A stretch of 64,000 nucleotides of DNA, taken from the NCBI GenBank assembly GCA_030606565.1, contig JAUWGE010000001.1, positions 126,301 through 190,300 of the forward strand, given 5' to 3'. The notes under the pieces were generated by a model. It did not search any database, was not told where the DNA came from, and saw nothing but the letters and a program-made list of their open reading frames with translations. This document shows, piece by piece, positions 19,294 through 27,986 of this stretch. Position 1 is the first letter of the stretch, and each line of letters starts with the position of its first letter. The stretch comes from Candidatus Bipolaricaulota bacterium (GTDB lineage: Bacteria > Bipolaricaulota > Bipolaricaulia > UBA7950 > UBA9294). Made by a program: the position numbers and the translations under genes.

Positions 19294-20505
19294 TTATCCA
19301 GAAGTCTCCATGAGATCAATGACCTTACACCCTTCGATTTTCCAGATCAGGATTTTTCCCAGAACATCCCCGGTGTCTGTAAAATCTACTACTCCAGAGA
19401 CGCCCTGGTAGTTGATCTCTTTTCCTTGTTTTAGGAGTGAAACCGCCTTGTCCCACTCACCGTAGAAGACCTCCACTCCGGGAGAATTGGCAACAGCACG
19501 CAGGTTGTCGCGAATCGCTGGACCTGTAGCCTCCCCTGCTCTGACCATGGCGAGAGCGATCAGCATGACCGCATCGTACGCCTGGAAGTTGTAAGGGACA
19601 GCGCTAGGACCAAACGCGGCGTTGAAATCAGCGGAGAACTCATCCGCTCTAAACCCAGCGGCCGCTACTGTGCCGTATGCCCCCTCAATGGGGCCGGTGC
19701 CTTCCGCCTCGTTGCATCCCGGGCCGGATGCAACTGCTTCTCCCTTCATCCCGTCGGAGAAGAAGAAATCACCCTGGTAGCCGGCCTCAACCGCTTCCAC
19801 AATCTGTTTGTTCCCATCCACCGGGTAACTGATCATGACGATCGCATCGGGATCCCCGGCTATGAGCTTGTCCACCTCACCCCGGTAAGAGGGCTTGTTT
19901 TCCTCGTAGGGGACCATCGCCAATACCTGGCCACCGTACTCCTCAAACGTGTCTTTAAGGGTGTCTGCTAGGCCTTTGCCATAATCGTTGTTCACGTATA
20001 TGACGGAAATCGTCTTGTAGTTAAGAAGCAGGACCATCCGGGCCATAACCACGCCTTGTATGTCATCGGGGACAACCGTCCTGAATACGTAGTCGTTGTC
20101 GTCCAAGGCAGAGACCGAAGCGGCTGATGAGGCGGGTGAAATCAAGACCACCTCAGCGGGGATGGTCACGCTGGAACACGCTACGGTAACGCCACTGGAG
20201 AGGGCTCCCATGATTGCCGGGACCTTATCGAGTTCCACCAGTTTACTGGCGGCATCGCGCCCGACATCGGGGGAGGTCGCTGTATCCCGTACTACTAACC
20301 CCAGTTGCGTGCCTAATACTCCGCCCGCGGCGTTGATCTGATCAACGGCCAACTGAGCGCCGTCCACAATCGGAGGACCAAACGGGCCTAGACCTCCGGT
20401 CAGCGCCATCAGGGCACCGATCTTAATCGTCTCCGCCGCAGTGGCGGTGATCGCCAATCCCAAAACTAGCCCAACTACCAACAGACAAACTGAAACTCGT
20501 CGCAT
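19294..20505 (-). CDS. livK: Branched-chain-type amino-acid ABC substrate-binding protein
   Basis: Signal peptide; IKIGALMALTGGLGPFGPPIVDGAQLAVDQINAAGGVLG. Confidence 0.9.
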   Translation of the reverse strand: MRRVSVCLLVVGLVLGLAITATAAETIKIGALMALTGGLGPFGPPIVDGAQLAVDQINAAGGVLGTQLGLVVRDTATSPDVGRDAASKLVELDKVPAIMGALSSGVTVACSSVTIPAEVVLISPASSAASVSALDDNDYVFRTVVPDDIQGVVMARMVLLLNYKTISVIYVNNDYGKGLADTLKDTFEEYGGQVLAMVPYEENKPSYRGEVDKLIAGDPDAIVMISYPVDGNKQIVEAVEAGYQGDFFFSDGMKGEAVASGPGCNEAEGTGPIEGAYGTVAAAGFRADEFSADFNAAFGPSAVPYNFQAYDAVMLIALAMVRAGEATGPAIRDNLRAVANSPGVEVFYGEWDKAVSLLKQGKEINYQGVSGVVDFTDTGDVLGKILIWKIEGCKVIDLMETSG

Positions 20506-20603
20506 GTTAACCTCCCTGAATATTTATGTGCCTACCTATACAGTCTCTAGCAGTCTCTTCGGAACGCTCACCTCCTTTCTCGACCTAGCGGATAAGGCCA
20601 CCC

Positions 20604-20636
20604 AAAAATAAAGACCACAGGCATTGCCTGTAGTCG
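20604..20636 (-). terminator. Intrinsic terminator/attenuator upstream of livK
   Basis: Sense (minus): gactacaggca-atgcctgtggtc-tttattttt. Confidence 0.65.
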
Positions 20637-20640
20637 TCTT

Positions 20641-20693
20641 CCTGCCTTATCTTGAGCTTTACCTATTGTTTAGGTTAGCTCAAACAAGGCAGG
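20641..20693 (-). promoter_or_regulatory. Large leader stem-loop
   Basis: Arms CCTGCCTT 20641-20648/AAGGCAGG 20686-20693, TTGAGCT 20652-20658/AGCTCAA 20677-20683, ACCTA/TAGGT. Confidence 0.7.
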
Positions 20694-20780
20694 CATCCAC
20701 AGAATAAAATAATGAACGACGTAAAGGGAACCGGTAACTACGCCTTCAGTCTCTCTTCGATACCCTTTTGCCGTGTTCAT
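20670..20780 (-). CDS. Candidate 36-aa leader peptide MNTAKGYRRETEGVVTGSLYVVHYFILWMPALFELT
   Basis: First ATG after a near-consensus promoter; ORF runs into the large stem-loop preceding the terminator upstream of livK. Confidence 0.45.
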   Translation of the reverse strand: MNTAKGYRRETEGVVTGSLYVVHYFILWMPALFELT

Positions 20781-20790
20781 AGTTATCCCC

Positions 20791-20819
20791 ACTATAGCAT
20801 GTATCCGCCACGCTGTCAA
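20791..20819 (-). promoter_or_regulatory. Promoter of the livK leader
   Basis: Sense TTGACA-17 nt-TATAGT. Confidence 0.7.
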
Positions 20820-20852
20820 GAGCAACACCTGCGTCCGTCAAGAGATCGTTTA

Positions 20853-21500
20853 TTACAAGCCAGGAACGTGAGCTCTATTCTCCAAAGACCGCAGGAGGCG
20901 ATTGGCGATCGTGACCAGACCCAAGTAGAGCAACCCAACGACCAGGAACACCTCAAAGAAGCGGAACGTCTCGTAGGCGATCAACCGCCCCTGGCCTGTC
21001 AGGTCAACGAGGGTGACAAGGTAGGCGAGCGAGGAATACTTAATGAGGTACACGATCTCGTTGGAGCAGGCGGGAAGAGCCTTTCGTAACATTTGGGGGA
21101 GGATGATCGACAGAACAGCCTGAAGCCTTCCCATGCCCAAGGCGCGTGCGGCTTCCAACTGCCCACTTTTTATGGAGAGGATCGCACCGCGAAAGTACTC
21201 GGAGTGGTAGGCCCCGCTGCATAGGCTGAACGCGACGATGGCGGAGACAAACGGACTGAGCACAAGACCGAAGCGCGGAAGGCCGTAATAGATGATAAAA
21301 AGCTGCACCAACAGCGGTGTCCCCCGGAAGAGCGCCTGGTACACCCAAGCCAGAGACGACAGTAGAAGCCCGCCATAACTTCGCCCCAGCGCAACCGTGA
21401 TCCCGATCGCAAGGCCAATGGGTACTGAACAGACGATGAGTTGGAGCGTGATGGACATCCCTTGAAATAGGCGAGGAAGCGCCCCTGCGAGGAAGCTCAT
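20853..21500 (-). CDS. Polar amino-acid ABC transporter permease (HisM/GlnP family)
   Basis: FRGTPLLVQLFIIYYGLP; EAARALGMGRLQAVLSIILPQMLR EAA loop. Confidence 0.9.
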   Translation of the reverse strand: MSFLAGALPRLFQGMSITLQLIVCSVPIGLAIGITVALGRSYGGLLLSSLAWVYQALFRGTPLLVQLFIIYYGLPRFGLVLSPFVSAIVAFSLCSGAYHSEYFRGAILSIKSGQLEAARALGMGRLQAVLSIILPQMLRKALPACSNEIVYLIKYSSLAYLVTLVDLTGQGRLIAYETFRFFEVFLVVGLLYLGLVTIANRLLRSLENRAHVPGL

Positions 21501-22192
21501 CGACTGCTCTCCTTCGCACGATCTCCAAGGCCGGGGATGCGAGTGCGTCGCTCCATTACCCAGAAGACTAAGACGCCAAGATAGGTAAGGACGAGGTAGA
21601 TAGCGGCCACAGTCAGGTAGATCGTCATCGTGGCGTAAGTTCGCGCAACGATGAACTTGCCCCTGCTCAGTAGCTCAACAACGCCGACAGCAAATGCCAA
21701 CGCAGTATCTTTGAGGACGATGGAATACTCATTGGCAAGCCCTGGAAGTGAGAAGTGAAGAGCCTGAGGGAGGAGCACCAACCAGATTGCTTGAGGTTTG
21801 CTCATTCCCAGGGACCGGGCTGCCGCCATTTGACCCTCTCCCACTGCTAACAGGCTGCCACGGTAGATCTGGGATTGATAAGCGGCGCTGCGCAGCCCCA
21901 GCGCCAAGACCACGGCGAGGAAGGGAGAGAGGGAGACCCCTTCGATGCTTCCCAACCCGAAATAGAACAAGAACAGAAGAACGAGGGCGGGAAACCCCCG
22001 GAATATCCTGTCATATATGGCAGCGACCCATTTGCACCAGCGTGTGCCATACACGTGGACGAGTGCTAAGGGAACCCCGAGAAGAAAGCCGACTCCCAGA
22101 CAGGTGGCGATCAACGCCATCGTGATGTACGCACCCTGAAGGAGCGTGGGCAAGGAGCGCACGATCAAGTTCAAGCTGTCTGTGAAACTCAT
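21497..22192 (-). CDS. Polar amino-acid ABC transporter permease (HisQ/GlnP family)
   Basis: FRGFPALVLLFLFYFGL; AARSLGMSKPQAIWLVLLPQAL; 4-bp overlap with the next gene. Confidence 0.9.
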   Translation of the reverse strand: MSFTDSLNLIVRSLPTLLQGAYITMALIATCLGVGFLLGVPLALVHVYGTRWCKWVAAIYDRIFRGFPALVLLFLFYFGLGSIEGVSLSPFLAVVLALGLRSAAYQSQIYRGSLLAVGEGQMAAARSLGMSKPQAIWLVLLPQALHFSLPGLANEYSIVLKDTALAFAVGVVELLSRGKFIVARTYATMTIYLTVAAIYLVLTYLGVLVFWVMERRTRIPGLGDRAKESSR

Positions 22193-22207
22193 GCCTTGAT
22201 GGAGGAA

Positions 22208-22232
22208 GAGAGGGGAGCTCTGCTCCCCTCTC
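22208..22232 (-). terminator. Intercistronic hairpin between the SBP and permease genes
   Basis: gagaggggagc-tct-gctcccctctc; probable partial terminator or RNA-stability element. Confidence 0.6.
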
Positions 22233-22244
22233 TCCTTATAGGGC

Positions 22245-23030
22245 TTAGTCTCCGATGAGCCACTTCTCTACAAGACGGTCCCATTCGTCGCTTGCCTTGA
22301 TGCGTTTGAGACCCTCGTTTAACAGGGAAAGCAGCTCGTCATCGCCTTTACGGACCGCGTAACCGTAGATTTCACCGGTGTTGATCGTCCCCACGATCGT
22401 TGCATCCCGGCCAGCTATGGCGGAGCGTGCGGTCGGCTCGTCCATGACCGCGGCGTCGACACGGCCTATCAGGAGATCCTCTACCGCGAGCAGGAAGCTG
22501 TCGTAAAGCTTGAGCTTGACAGCAACGCCTTCGTCTACGAGGTTCTCCTCGATCCAGGTCTGTGAGGTCGTCCCCCGCTGCACGCCGATGGTCCTGCCAG
22601 CGGCGATGGCCGAGAAGATGTTGAACTGAGGAAAGGGCTCTCCCTCTTCATCTACCTCTTCCCGCACGATTACAGCAAGGTCGATCGACCAGTAGGGATC
22701 GGTGAAATCGACCTGTTCTAGACGCTTTTGGGTGATGGTCATCCCCGAGGCGATCATGTCGATATTCCCAATCTTCAAGGTGGGAATGATCGCGTCCCAA
22801 TCGATAGGAACGATCTTTACCTCAAAGTCCATCTCACCCGCGATCCACTGGACCACCTCCACGTCGAAGCCAGCCGGGTCTCCATTCTCGTCGATGTAGG
22901 AGAAGGGCGGGAACGCAGCATCGATACCGTCGACATAGAGAGGTTTCTCGCCTGCCACAGAAAGAAGAGCGAAGCTCGTCAACAACAGACAAAGTGCAAC
23001 AGCAAACCGCACAGAAACTCGTACAAACAT
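22245..23030 (-). CDS. Polar amino-acid ABC substrate-binding protein, family 3
   Basis: Signal peptide; AAFPPFSYIDENGDPAGFDVEVVQWIA; DMIASGMTITQKRLEQVDFTDPYW. Confidence 0.92.
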   Translation of the reverse strand: MFVRVSVRFAVALCLLLTSFALLSVAGEKPLYVDGIDAAFPPFSYIDENGDPAGFDVEVVQWIAGEMDFEVKIVPIDWDAIIPTLKIGNIDMIASGMTITQKRLEQVDFTDPYWSIDLAVIVREEVDEEGEPFPQFNIFSAIAAGRTIGVQRGTTSQTWIEENLVDEGVAVKLKLYDSFLLAVEDLLIGRVDAAVMDEPTARSAIAGRDATIVGTINTGEIYGYAVRKGDDELLSLLNEGLKRIKASDEWDRLVEKWLIGD

Positions 23031-23141
23031 GTTATCCTCCTAATTGAAAAGGCTTTTAACTAGGTTATTTTCTGCTAATTTGACACGGCAATGAATGCCC
23101 ATCGGTTGGTAAAACACAACGAGCAAACAATAAGAGTGGTT

Positions 23142-23243
23142 TTAGAGTGAACGGTCCCAGGAGGGACCGTGATGCGCGTGGAGGTGAGCATGCAGCCGAA
23201 TCGTGTTGACGCTAATTGGTCCAAGCCGATTAACGGTTTGCAC
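23142..23243 (-). CDS. Candidate His-rich 33-aa leader peptide MQTVNRLGPISVNTIRLHAHLHAHHGPSWDRSL
   Basis: GTG start with SD GGAGG, downstream of a promoter; five His codons in eight (HAHLHAHH); flanked by alternative hairpins. Confidence 0.6.
   Translation of the reverse strand: MQTVNRLGPISVNTIRLHAHLHAHHGPSWDRSL
23151..23170 (-). promoter_or_regulatory. Leader hairpin at the end of the His-rich ORF
   Basis: acggtccc-tcct-gggaccgt perfect 8-bp stem; no U-run directly after. Confidence 0.6.
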
Positions 23244-23272
23244 GAAAACCACCTCCACTGTTGGATGAAACC

Positions 23273-23301
23273 ACCTTACCCGTTAGCTGCTTCATTGTCA
23301 A
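23273..23301 (-). promoter_or_regulatory. Promoter of the His-rich leader
   Basis: Sense TTGACA-17 nt-TAAGGT. Confidence 0.5.
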
Positions 23302-23333
23302 GTCTTAGATGAGGCAACAGAGGACCCCCTACA

Positions 23334-23362
23334 TTGACAACAAAGGTCGGAGGGGCTATCAT
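23334..23362 (+). promoter_or_regulatory. hrcA operon promoter
   Basis: TTGACA-17 nt-TATCAT immediately upstream of the CIRCE element. Confidence 0.7.
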
Positions 23363-23389
23363 TTAGCAAACACCATTGGAGAGTGCTAA
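23363..23389 (+). promoter_or_regulatory. CIRCE operator (HrcA binding site), degenerate left arm
   Basis: TTAGCAAAC-N9-GAGTGCTAA against consensus TTAGCACTC-N9-GAGTGCTAA. Confidence 0.88.
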
Positions 23390-23397
23390 GAGCCAGA

Positions 23398-24456
23398 ATG
23401 ACCCTTCCAGAAAGACAAAGGCTTATCTTGAAAGAGATCGTCGACCGCTACATCCGGCGGCGCGAGCCCGTCTCCTCGAGGATGATCCTCGATGATTACG
23501 GGTTACTTGTCAGTTCCGCCACCGTACGCAACGACATGAACGATTTGGAAGCAGCCGGATACATCGAGAAACCGTACGCCTCCTCCGGACGGATCCCGAC
23601 CAAGAAGGGATATCGCTTCTTCGTCGACTGGCTCCTCGACCTCTCCGAACTGACAAAGAAAGAACGCCTAGAAGTGGTAGAGGCTTACGGGGTGCGCTGC
23701 CTGGAAGTGGGAGAGGCGATGCGCCAGACAGCTTTCCTGTTGGGGAACATCACCGGCTACGCAGGGTTCGTCATTCCACCTCGCTTGGAGGAGACCCGCC
23801 TCGACCAAATAGTCCTGATAAGAATGGACCCACGGATGGTCCTTCTGGTAATCGTCTCTGATATCGGCGTCGTCGAACACAAACTGATCCCGCTCGAAAA
23901 GGATCTCTCCGCGGAAGAGATCAATCGGATGACACAGTTAATCAACGACACCCTGTGTGGGGTAAGCCTCGACGCGGTGCGAGAACTGACGCTTGAAGAT
24001 GGACCGGAAGGATGGTATGAGCCACCTGTGCGCCAGGCGCTATCAGTCTTGCGCCACATCCTAGAGCGACGGACCCGTCAGTGCCTTTACTTCGAGGGAA
24101 TTTTGAACCTCGCTGATAGCTTGCAGGAGGTGGCCCCTGCTCGTGCGATGGAGCGTTTCGCCAGCTTGATCCACGCTGTGCAAGACGAGCGCGCATTTAC
24201 CGAGGCAATCCGAACAATCCGTGGGGACAGAGAAGGAGTAATGGCCGCAGTTAGCAGCTGTCCGCTCCCTGGCCTAGAGGAGTACAGCGTGGTAACCTCC
24301 GACTATCGTCCGCATTCCGGGGTACTCGGTGTGATCGCTCCCCTATGGATGGACTATGGCAAGGCGCTCTCGACGACAAGCTACATTGCAAACCGCTTGG
24401 AGGCACTCCTTGTTGGCTCCTGCAAGGCAGGCTTGAGGGGACAAGATGGTGGATAA
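23398..24456 (+). CDS. hrcA: Heat-inducible transcription repressor HrcA
   Basis: ERQRLILKEIVDRYIRRREPVSSRMI; SSATVRNDMNDLEAAGYIEKPYASSGRIPTKKGYRFFVD; ATG 23398 preferred because GTG 23383 lies inside CIRCE. Confidence 0.95.
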   Translation: MTLPERQRLILKEIVDRYIRRREPVSSRMILDDYGLLVSSATVRNDMNDLEAAGYIEKPYASSGRIPTKKGYRFFVDWLLDLSELTKKERLEVVEAYGVRCLEVGEAMRQTAFLLGNITGYAGFVIPPRLEETRLDQIVLIRMDPRMVLLVIVSDIGVVEHKLIPLEKDLSAEEINRMTQLINDTLCGVSLDAVRELTLEDGPEGWYEPPVRQALSVLRHILERRTRQCLYFEGILNLADSLQEVAPARAMERFASLIHAVQDERAFTEAIRTIRGDREGVMAAVSSCPLPGLEEYSVVTSDYRPHSGVLGVIAPLWMDYGKALSTTSYIANRLEALLVGSCKAGLRGQDGG

Positions 24457-24474
24457 AAAAAGGAAACAAGGGAT

Positions 24475-25017
24475 ATGACAGAAGAAATGAAAGAGAAAAT
24501 ACAAGGGGTTGAAGCCGAGGAACAAGAGCTCCCCACTAAAGACGGCCTTTTGGTCGAGAAGGAAGCGGAGATCCGTTCCTACGTCGATCGACTCAAGCGA
24601 CTGCAGGCAGAGTTCGAGAACTACAAGAAGCGGGGGCTGCGCGAGATGGCCAATCTGGAAGAGCGGATTTCTGATCGAGAGATCCTCGATTTCCTCCCCC
24701 TGTACGACAACTTGCAGCGCGCATTCACGAGCTTCTCAGGGAACAACGACGCTCAGTCGTTCATCGAAGGGATAGAGCAGATCTTCGCCCAGTTCGATGA
24801 GATCCTTAAGCAAAAGGGGGTCTCTCCCATCGAGGCGGTTGGAAATCTCTTCGATCCAGCCAAGCATGAGGCCTTGCTAAGTGTTGAAAGCGACAAAGAG
24901 CGAAACGAAATCCTCGAGGAGTTCGAGCGAGGATACATATGCAATGGACGCGTCCTGCGGCCAAGCAAGGTCAAAGTGAGTAAAGGGAAGACTGAAACGG
25001 AGGAGGAAAAGACATGA
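24475..25017 (+). CDS. grpE: Nucleotide exchange factor GrpE
   Basis: [44 protein letters not shown]. Confidence 0.95.
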   Translation: MTEEMKEKIQGVEAEEQELPTKDGLLVEKEAEIRSYVDRLKRLQAEFENYKKRGLREMANLEERISDREILDFLPLYDNLQRAFTSFSGNNDAQSFIEGIEQIFAQFDEILKQKGVSPIEAVGNLFDPAKHEALLSVESDKERNEILEEFERGYICNGRVLRPSKVKVSKGKTETEEEKT

Positions 25018-26855
25018 GAGAGAAGCTCATCGGAATCGATTTAGGAACGACGAATTCCTGTATCGCCGTCCTGGAGGGCGGAGCACCGGAGGTGATCACA
25101 AACACGGAAGGAGAGAGGGTAACCGCCTCGGTGGTTGCCTTCACCGACACAGGGGAAAGGTTGGTCGGCCGACTAGCAAAGCGCCAAGCGATCACAAACC
25201 CGAAACACACGGTCGCCTCGATCAAGCGAGAAATGGGAACCGACCACCGGGTGAAGATCGAACTTGACGGGAAAGTCGAAGAATACACCCCGGAGCAGAT
25301 CTCGGCGATGATCATACAGAAGCTGAAGAAGGATGCCGAGGAGCACCTGGGAGGCAAGGTTAAAAAGGCAGTGATCACTGTTCCCGCTTACTTCAATGAC
25401 TCGCAGCGCCAAGCGACCAAGGACGCAGGGAAGATCGCCGGGCTGGAAGTGATGCGTATCATCAACGAGCCAACCGCTGCCGCCCTTGCCTACGGCCTCG
25501 ACAAGACTGAGGAACAGACGATCCTTGTCTTTGACCTCGGTGGAGGGACGTTCGATGTATCAATCCTAGAGATCGGCGAAGGCGTATTCGAGGTTGTCGC
25601 CACCGATGGCGACACCCGGCTTGGCGGGGACGACTTCGACCGCCGGATCACCGATTGGCTGGTGGAAGAGTTCCGTAAGGATACCGGGATCGACCTCACG
25701 AGCGATCCGAGTGCGATGCAACGGCTGAAGGACGCGGCCGAGGCCGCAAAGATGGAACTCTCCAGTCGCAAGGAGACGACGATCAACCTCCCCTACATCA
25801 CCGCGGATGCGACTGGGCCCAAACACCTAGAGAAGAAGCTGACCCGGGCTAAGTTCGAGCAGATGATTGACGATTACCTAAATCGAACGATCGATATCGT
25901 CGAAGCGACCCTGCACGAGGCAGGAAAAAGCGCTGATGACATCGATCAAGTGATCTTGGTCGGGGGATCAACGCGCATCCCCAAGGTGCAGGAGCTCATC
26001 AGTTCGCGGATCCCGGGGAAGATCAATCGGGAGATCAACCCCGATGAGGTCGTCGCCGCCGGTGCAGCGATCCAGGGCGGGGTCCTCGCCGGTGAGGTGG
26101 ACGAAATCGTCCTCCTTGACGTCACCCCACTCACCCTCGCCATTGAAACCCTCGGTGAAATCGCTACGCCCCTGATCGAACGAAACACGACCATTCCTAC
26201 TGAGAAAACGAAAACGTTCACCACAGCAGCGGACAATCAGCCGAGTGTAGAGATCCACGTCCTCCAGGGGGAGCGAAAGATGGCCGCAGACAACAAGTCG
26301 CTAGGGAAGTTTCAGTTGACTGGTCTCCCCCCTGCTCCGCGCGGGATTCCACAGATCGATGTTACGTTCAATATCGACTCGGACGGAATTCTAAACGTGG
26401 CTGCCAAGGACAAGGCAACCGCAAAGAGCGCTTCGATCACGATCAAGGATTCCTCCCGCCTCGATGAGAGCGAGATTGAGCGGATGCGGCGCGAGGCTGA
26501 GGAGCACAGCGAGGAGGACAAGAAAAAAGCAGAAGAGATCGAGGTGCGAAATCAGGCAGATCAGCTCGTCTATTCGGTGGAGAAGACTCTCTTAGACCTG
26601 GGAGAGAAGGTCACTCAGGATAAACGAGGCGAGATCGAGGATCACCTCCGTCGGCTGAAGGAGAAGCTGTCCCAGAACGCGAACATGGAGGAGATCCGCC
26701 AAGCGATGGAGTCCCTTTCTAAGAGTTCGCAGCAGCTTGCAGAGGAGGCCTATAAGCAAGCGGCTTCGCAAAAAGAAGAGCCTAGTGATGCGTCTAAAGG
26801 TGACGATGACGAGGGGAATGGCGACTACATCGACGCCGAGTACGACGATAAATAA
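25014..26855 (+). CDS. dnaK: Chaperone DnaK
   Basis: [46 protein letters not shown]. Confidence 0.98.
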   Translation: MREKLIGIDLGTTNSCIAVLEGGAPEVITNTEGERVTASVVAFTDTGERLVGRLAKRQAITNPKHTVASIKREMGTDHRVKIELDGKVEEYTPEQISAMIIQKLKKDAEEHLGGKVKKAVITVPAYFNDSQRQATKDAGKIAGLEVMRIINEPTAAALAYGLDKTEEQTILVFDLGGGTFDVSILEIGEGVFEVVATDGDTRLGGDDFDRRITDWLVEEFRKDTGIDLTSDPSAMQRLKDAAEAAKMELSSRKETTINLPYITADATGPKHLEKKLTRAKFEQMIDDYLNRTIDIVEATLHEAGKSADDIDQVILVGGSTRIPKVQELISSRIPGKINREINPDEVVAAGAAIQGGVLAGEVDEIVLLDVTPLTLAIETLGEIATPLIERNTTIPTEKTKTFTTAADNQPSVEIHVLQGERKMAADNKSLGKFQLTGLPPAPRGIPQIDVTFNIDSDGILNVAAKDKATAKSASITIKDSSRLDESEIERMRREAEEHSEEDKKKAEEIEVRNQADQLVYSVEKTLLDLGEKVTQDKRGEIEDHLRRLKEKLSQNANMEEIRQAMESLSKSSQQLAEEAYKQAASQKEEPSDASKGDDDEGNGDYIDAEYDDK

Positions 26856-26870
26856 GAAGAAGGGGGCGGC

Positions 26871-27986
26871 GTGGCCAAGCGAGACTACTATGAGGTGCTC
26901 GGAGTAGCCCGCGACACAAGCCAGGAGGGGATCAAGAAGGCCTTCCGCCAGAAGGCGAAACAGTTTCACCCTGACAAGAACCCAAAAGAGCGCAAGAAGG
27001 CCGAGGAGGAGTTTAAGCGAGTAGCGGAAGCCTACGAAGTCCTCTCCGATCCGGATAAGCGGGCGCAATACGACCGCTACGGCCACGCTGGCCCAACGCA
27101 GGGATTCGACTTCAGCTCAACCGACTTTCGCCGGGCACGCCAAGCCTACTCCGATTTCGGTTTTGGCGCGGTCGACAACCTCTTTGACCTCTTCTTTCGC
27201 CAGGGAGCCCCTCGTACTGTCACGCGCCAGCAACGCGTGCTGCAAGGAGAGGATATCGAGTACAAGCTGCGCATTACGCTGGAGGACGCTGCCTCTGGAA
27301 CGAGGATGAAAATCACCGCCCCTCGTCTCATCCCCTGCCACCGCTGTCAGGGATCCGGGATGGAACCGGGAACATCCAAGCGCGCCTGCCCAACCTGTAG
27401 AGGGAGAGGACAGGTGGAGTACCGGCAACAAAGTCTCTTGGGGAGTTTTGTCAACATCCGTACCTGCCCTGAATGTAACGGCAAAGGTGAGATAATCGAG
27501 CAGCCATGCCACCGCTGCCGAGGCACCGGTCGGGTGAAGGAGAAGAGCAAGATCTCGATTAACGTCCCCGCGGGGGTGGACAACGGCTCGCGCCTGAGAC
27601 TGAAAGGACAGGGAAACGCTGGACCGAGCGGCGGTCCAGCCGGCGACCTGTACATCATCATCGAGGTGATTCCCCACCCCAAGTTCCAGCGCGGGGGGCA
27701 AGACATCCACTCCAAGGTAAGAATCAACTATCCCCAAGCGGCCCTGGGAACAAAAGTGAAGGTCGATACCCTGTGGGGGAAGGAAACGGTCAGTATCCCT
27801 GCCGGAACGCAGCCTGGTACGGTCATCCGAATGCGGGGTAAAGGGATGCCGAATCTAAACGGTACCAGAAAAGGAGACCACTTCGTTGAGGTAGGGGTGG
27901 GTGTCCCCACGCGGCTCTCTGCGGCACAACGCAGCGCCCTCCTCGAGCTTCAGAAGACCTTTCCAGAAACAGAGGATCAGTCGTGA
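26871..27986 (+). CDS. dnaJ: Chaperone DnaJ
   Basis: J domain [16 protein letters not shown]; CxxCxGxG zinc repeats. Confidence 0.97.
   Translation: MAKRDYYEVLGVARDTSQEGIKKAFRQKAKQFHPDKNPKERKKAEEEFKRVAEAYEVLSDPDKRAQYDRYGHAGPTQGFDFSSTDFRRARQAYSDFGFGAVDNLFDLFFRQGAPRTVTRQQRVLQGEDIEYKLRITLEDAASGTRMKITAPRLIPCHRCQGSGMEPGTSKRACPTCRGRGQVEYRQQSLLGSFVNIRTCPECNGKGEIIEQPCHRCRGTGRVKEKSKISINVPAGVDNGSRLRLKGQGNAGPSGGPAGDLYIIIEVIPHPKFQRGGQDIHSKVRINYPQAALGTKVKVDTLWGKETVSIPAGTQPGTVIRMRGKGMPNLNGTRKGDHFVEVGVGVPTRLSAAQRSALLELQKTFPETEDQS

Noticed and set aside
20604-20784. livK leader as a T-box, glycine riboswitch or 6S RNA
   Set aside because: T-box AGGGTGGNACCGCG motif is not really present and the hairpins are local rather than 5'-3' closing as in 6S; the ORF/attenuator explanation fits better
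23383-23397. GTG start for hrcA at 23383
   Set aside because: Lies within the CIRCE right arm; ATG 23398 is the more likely start
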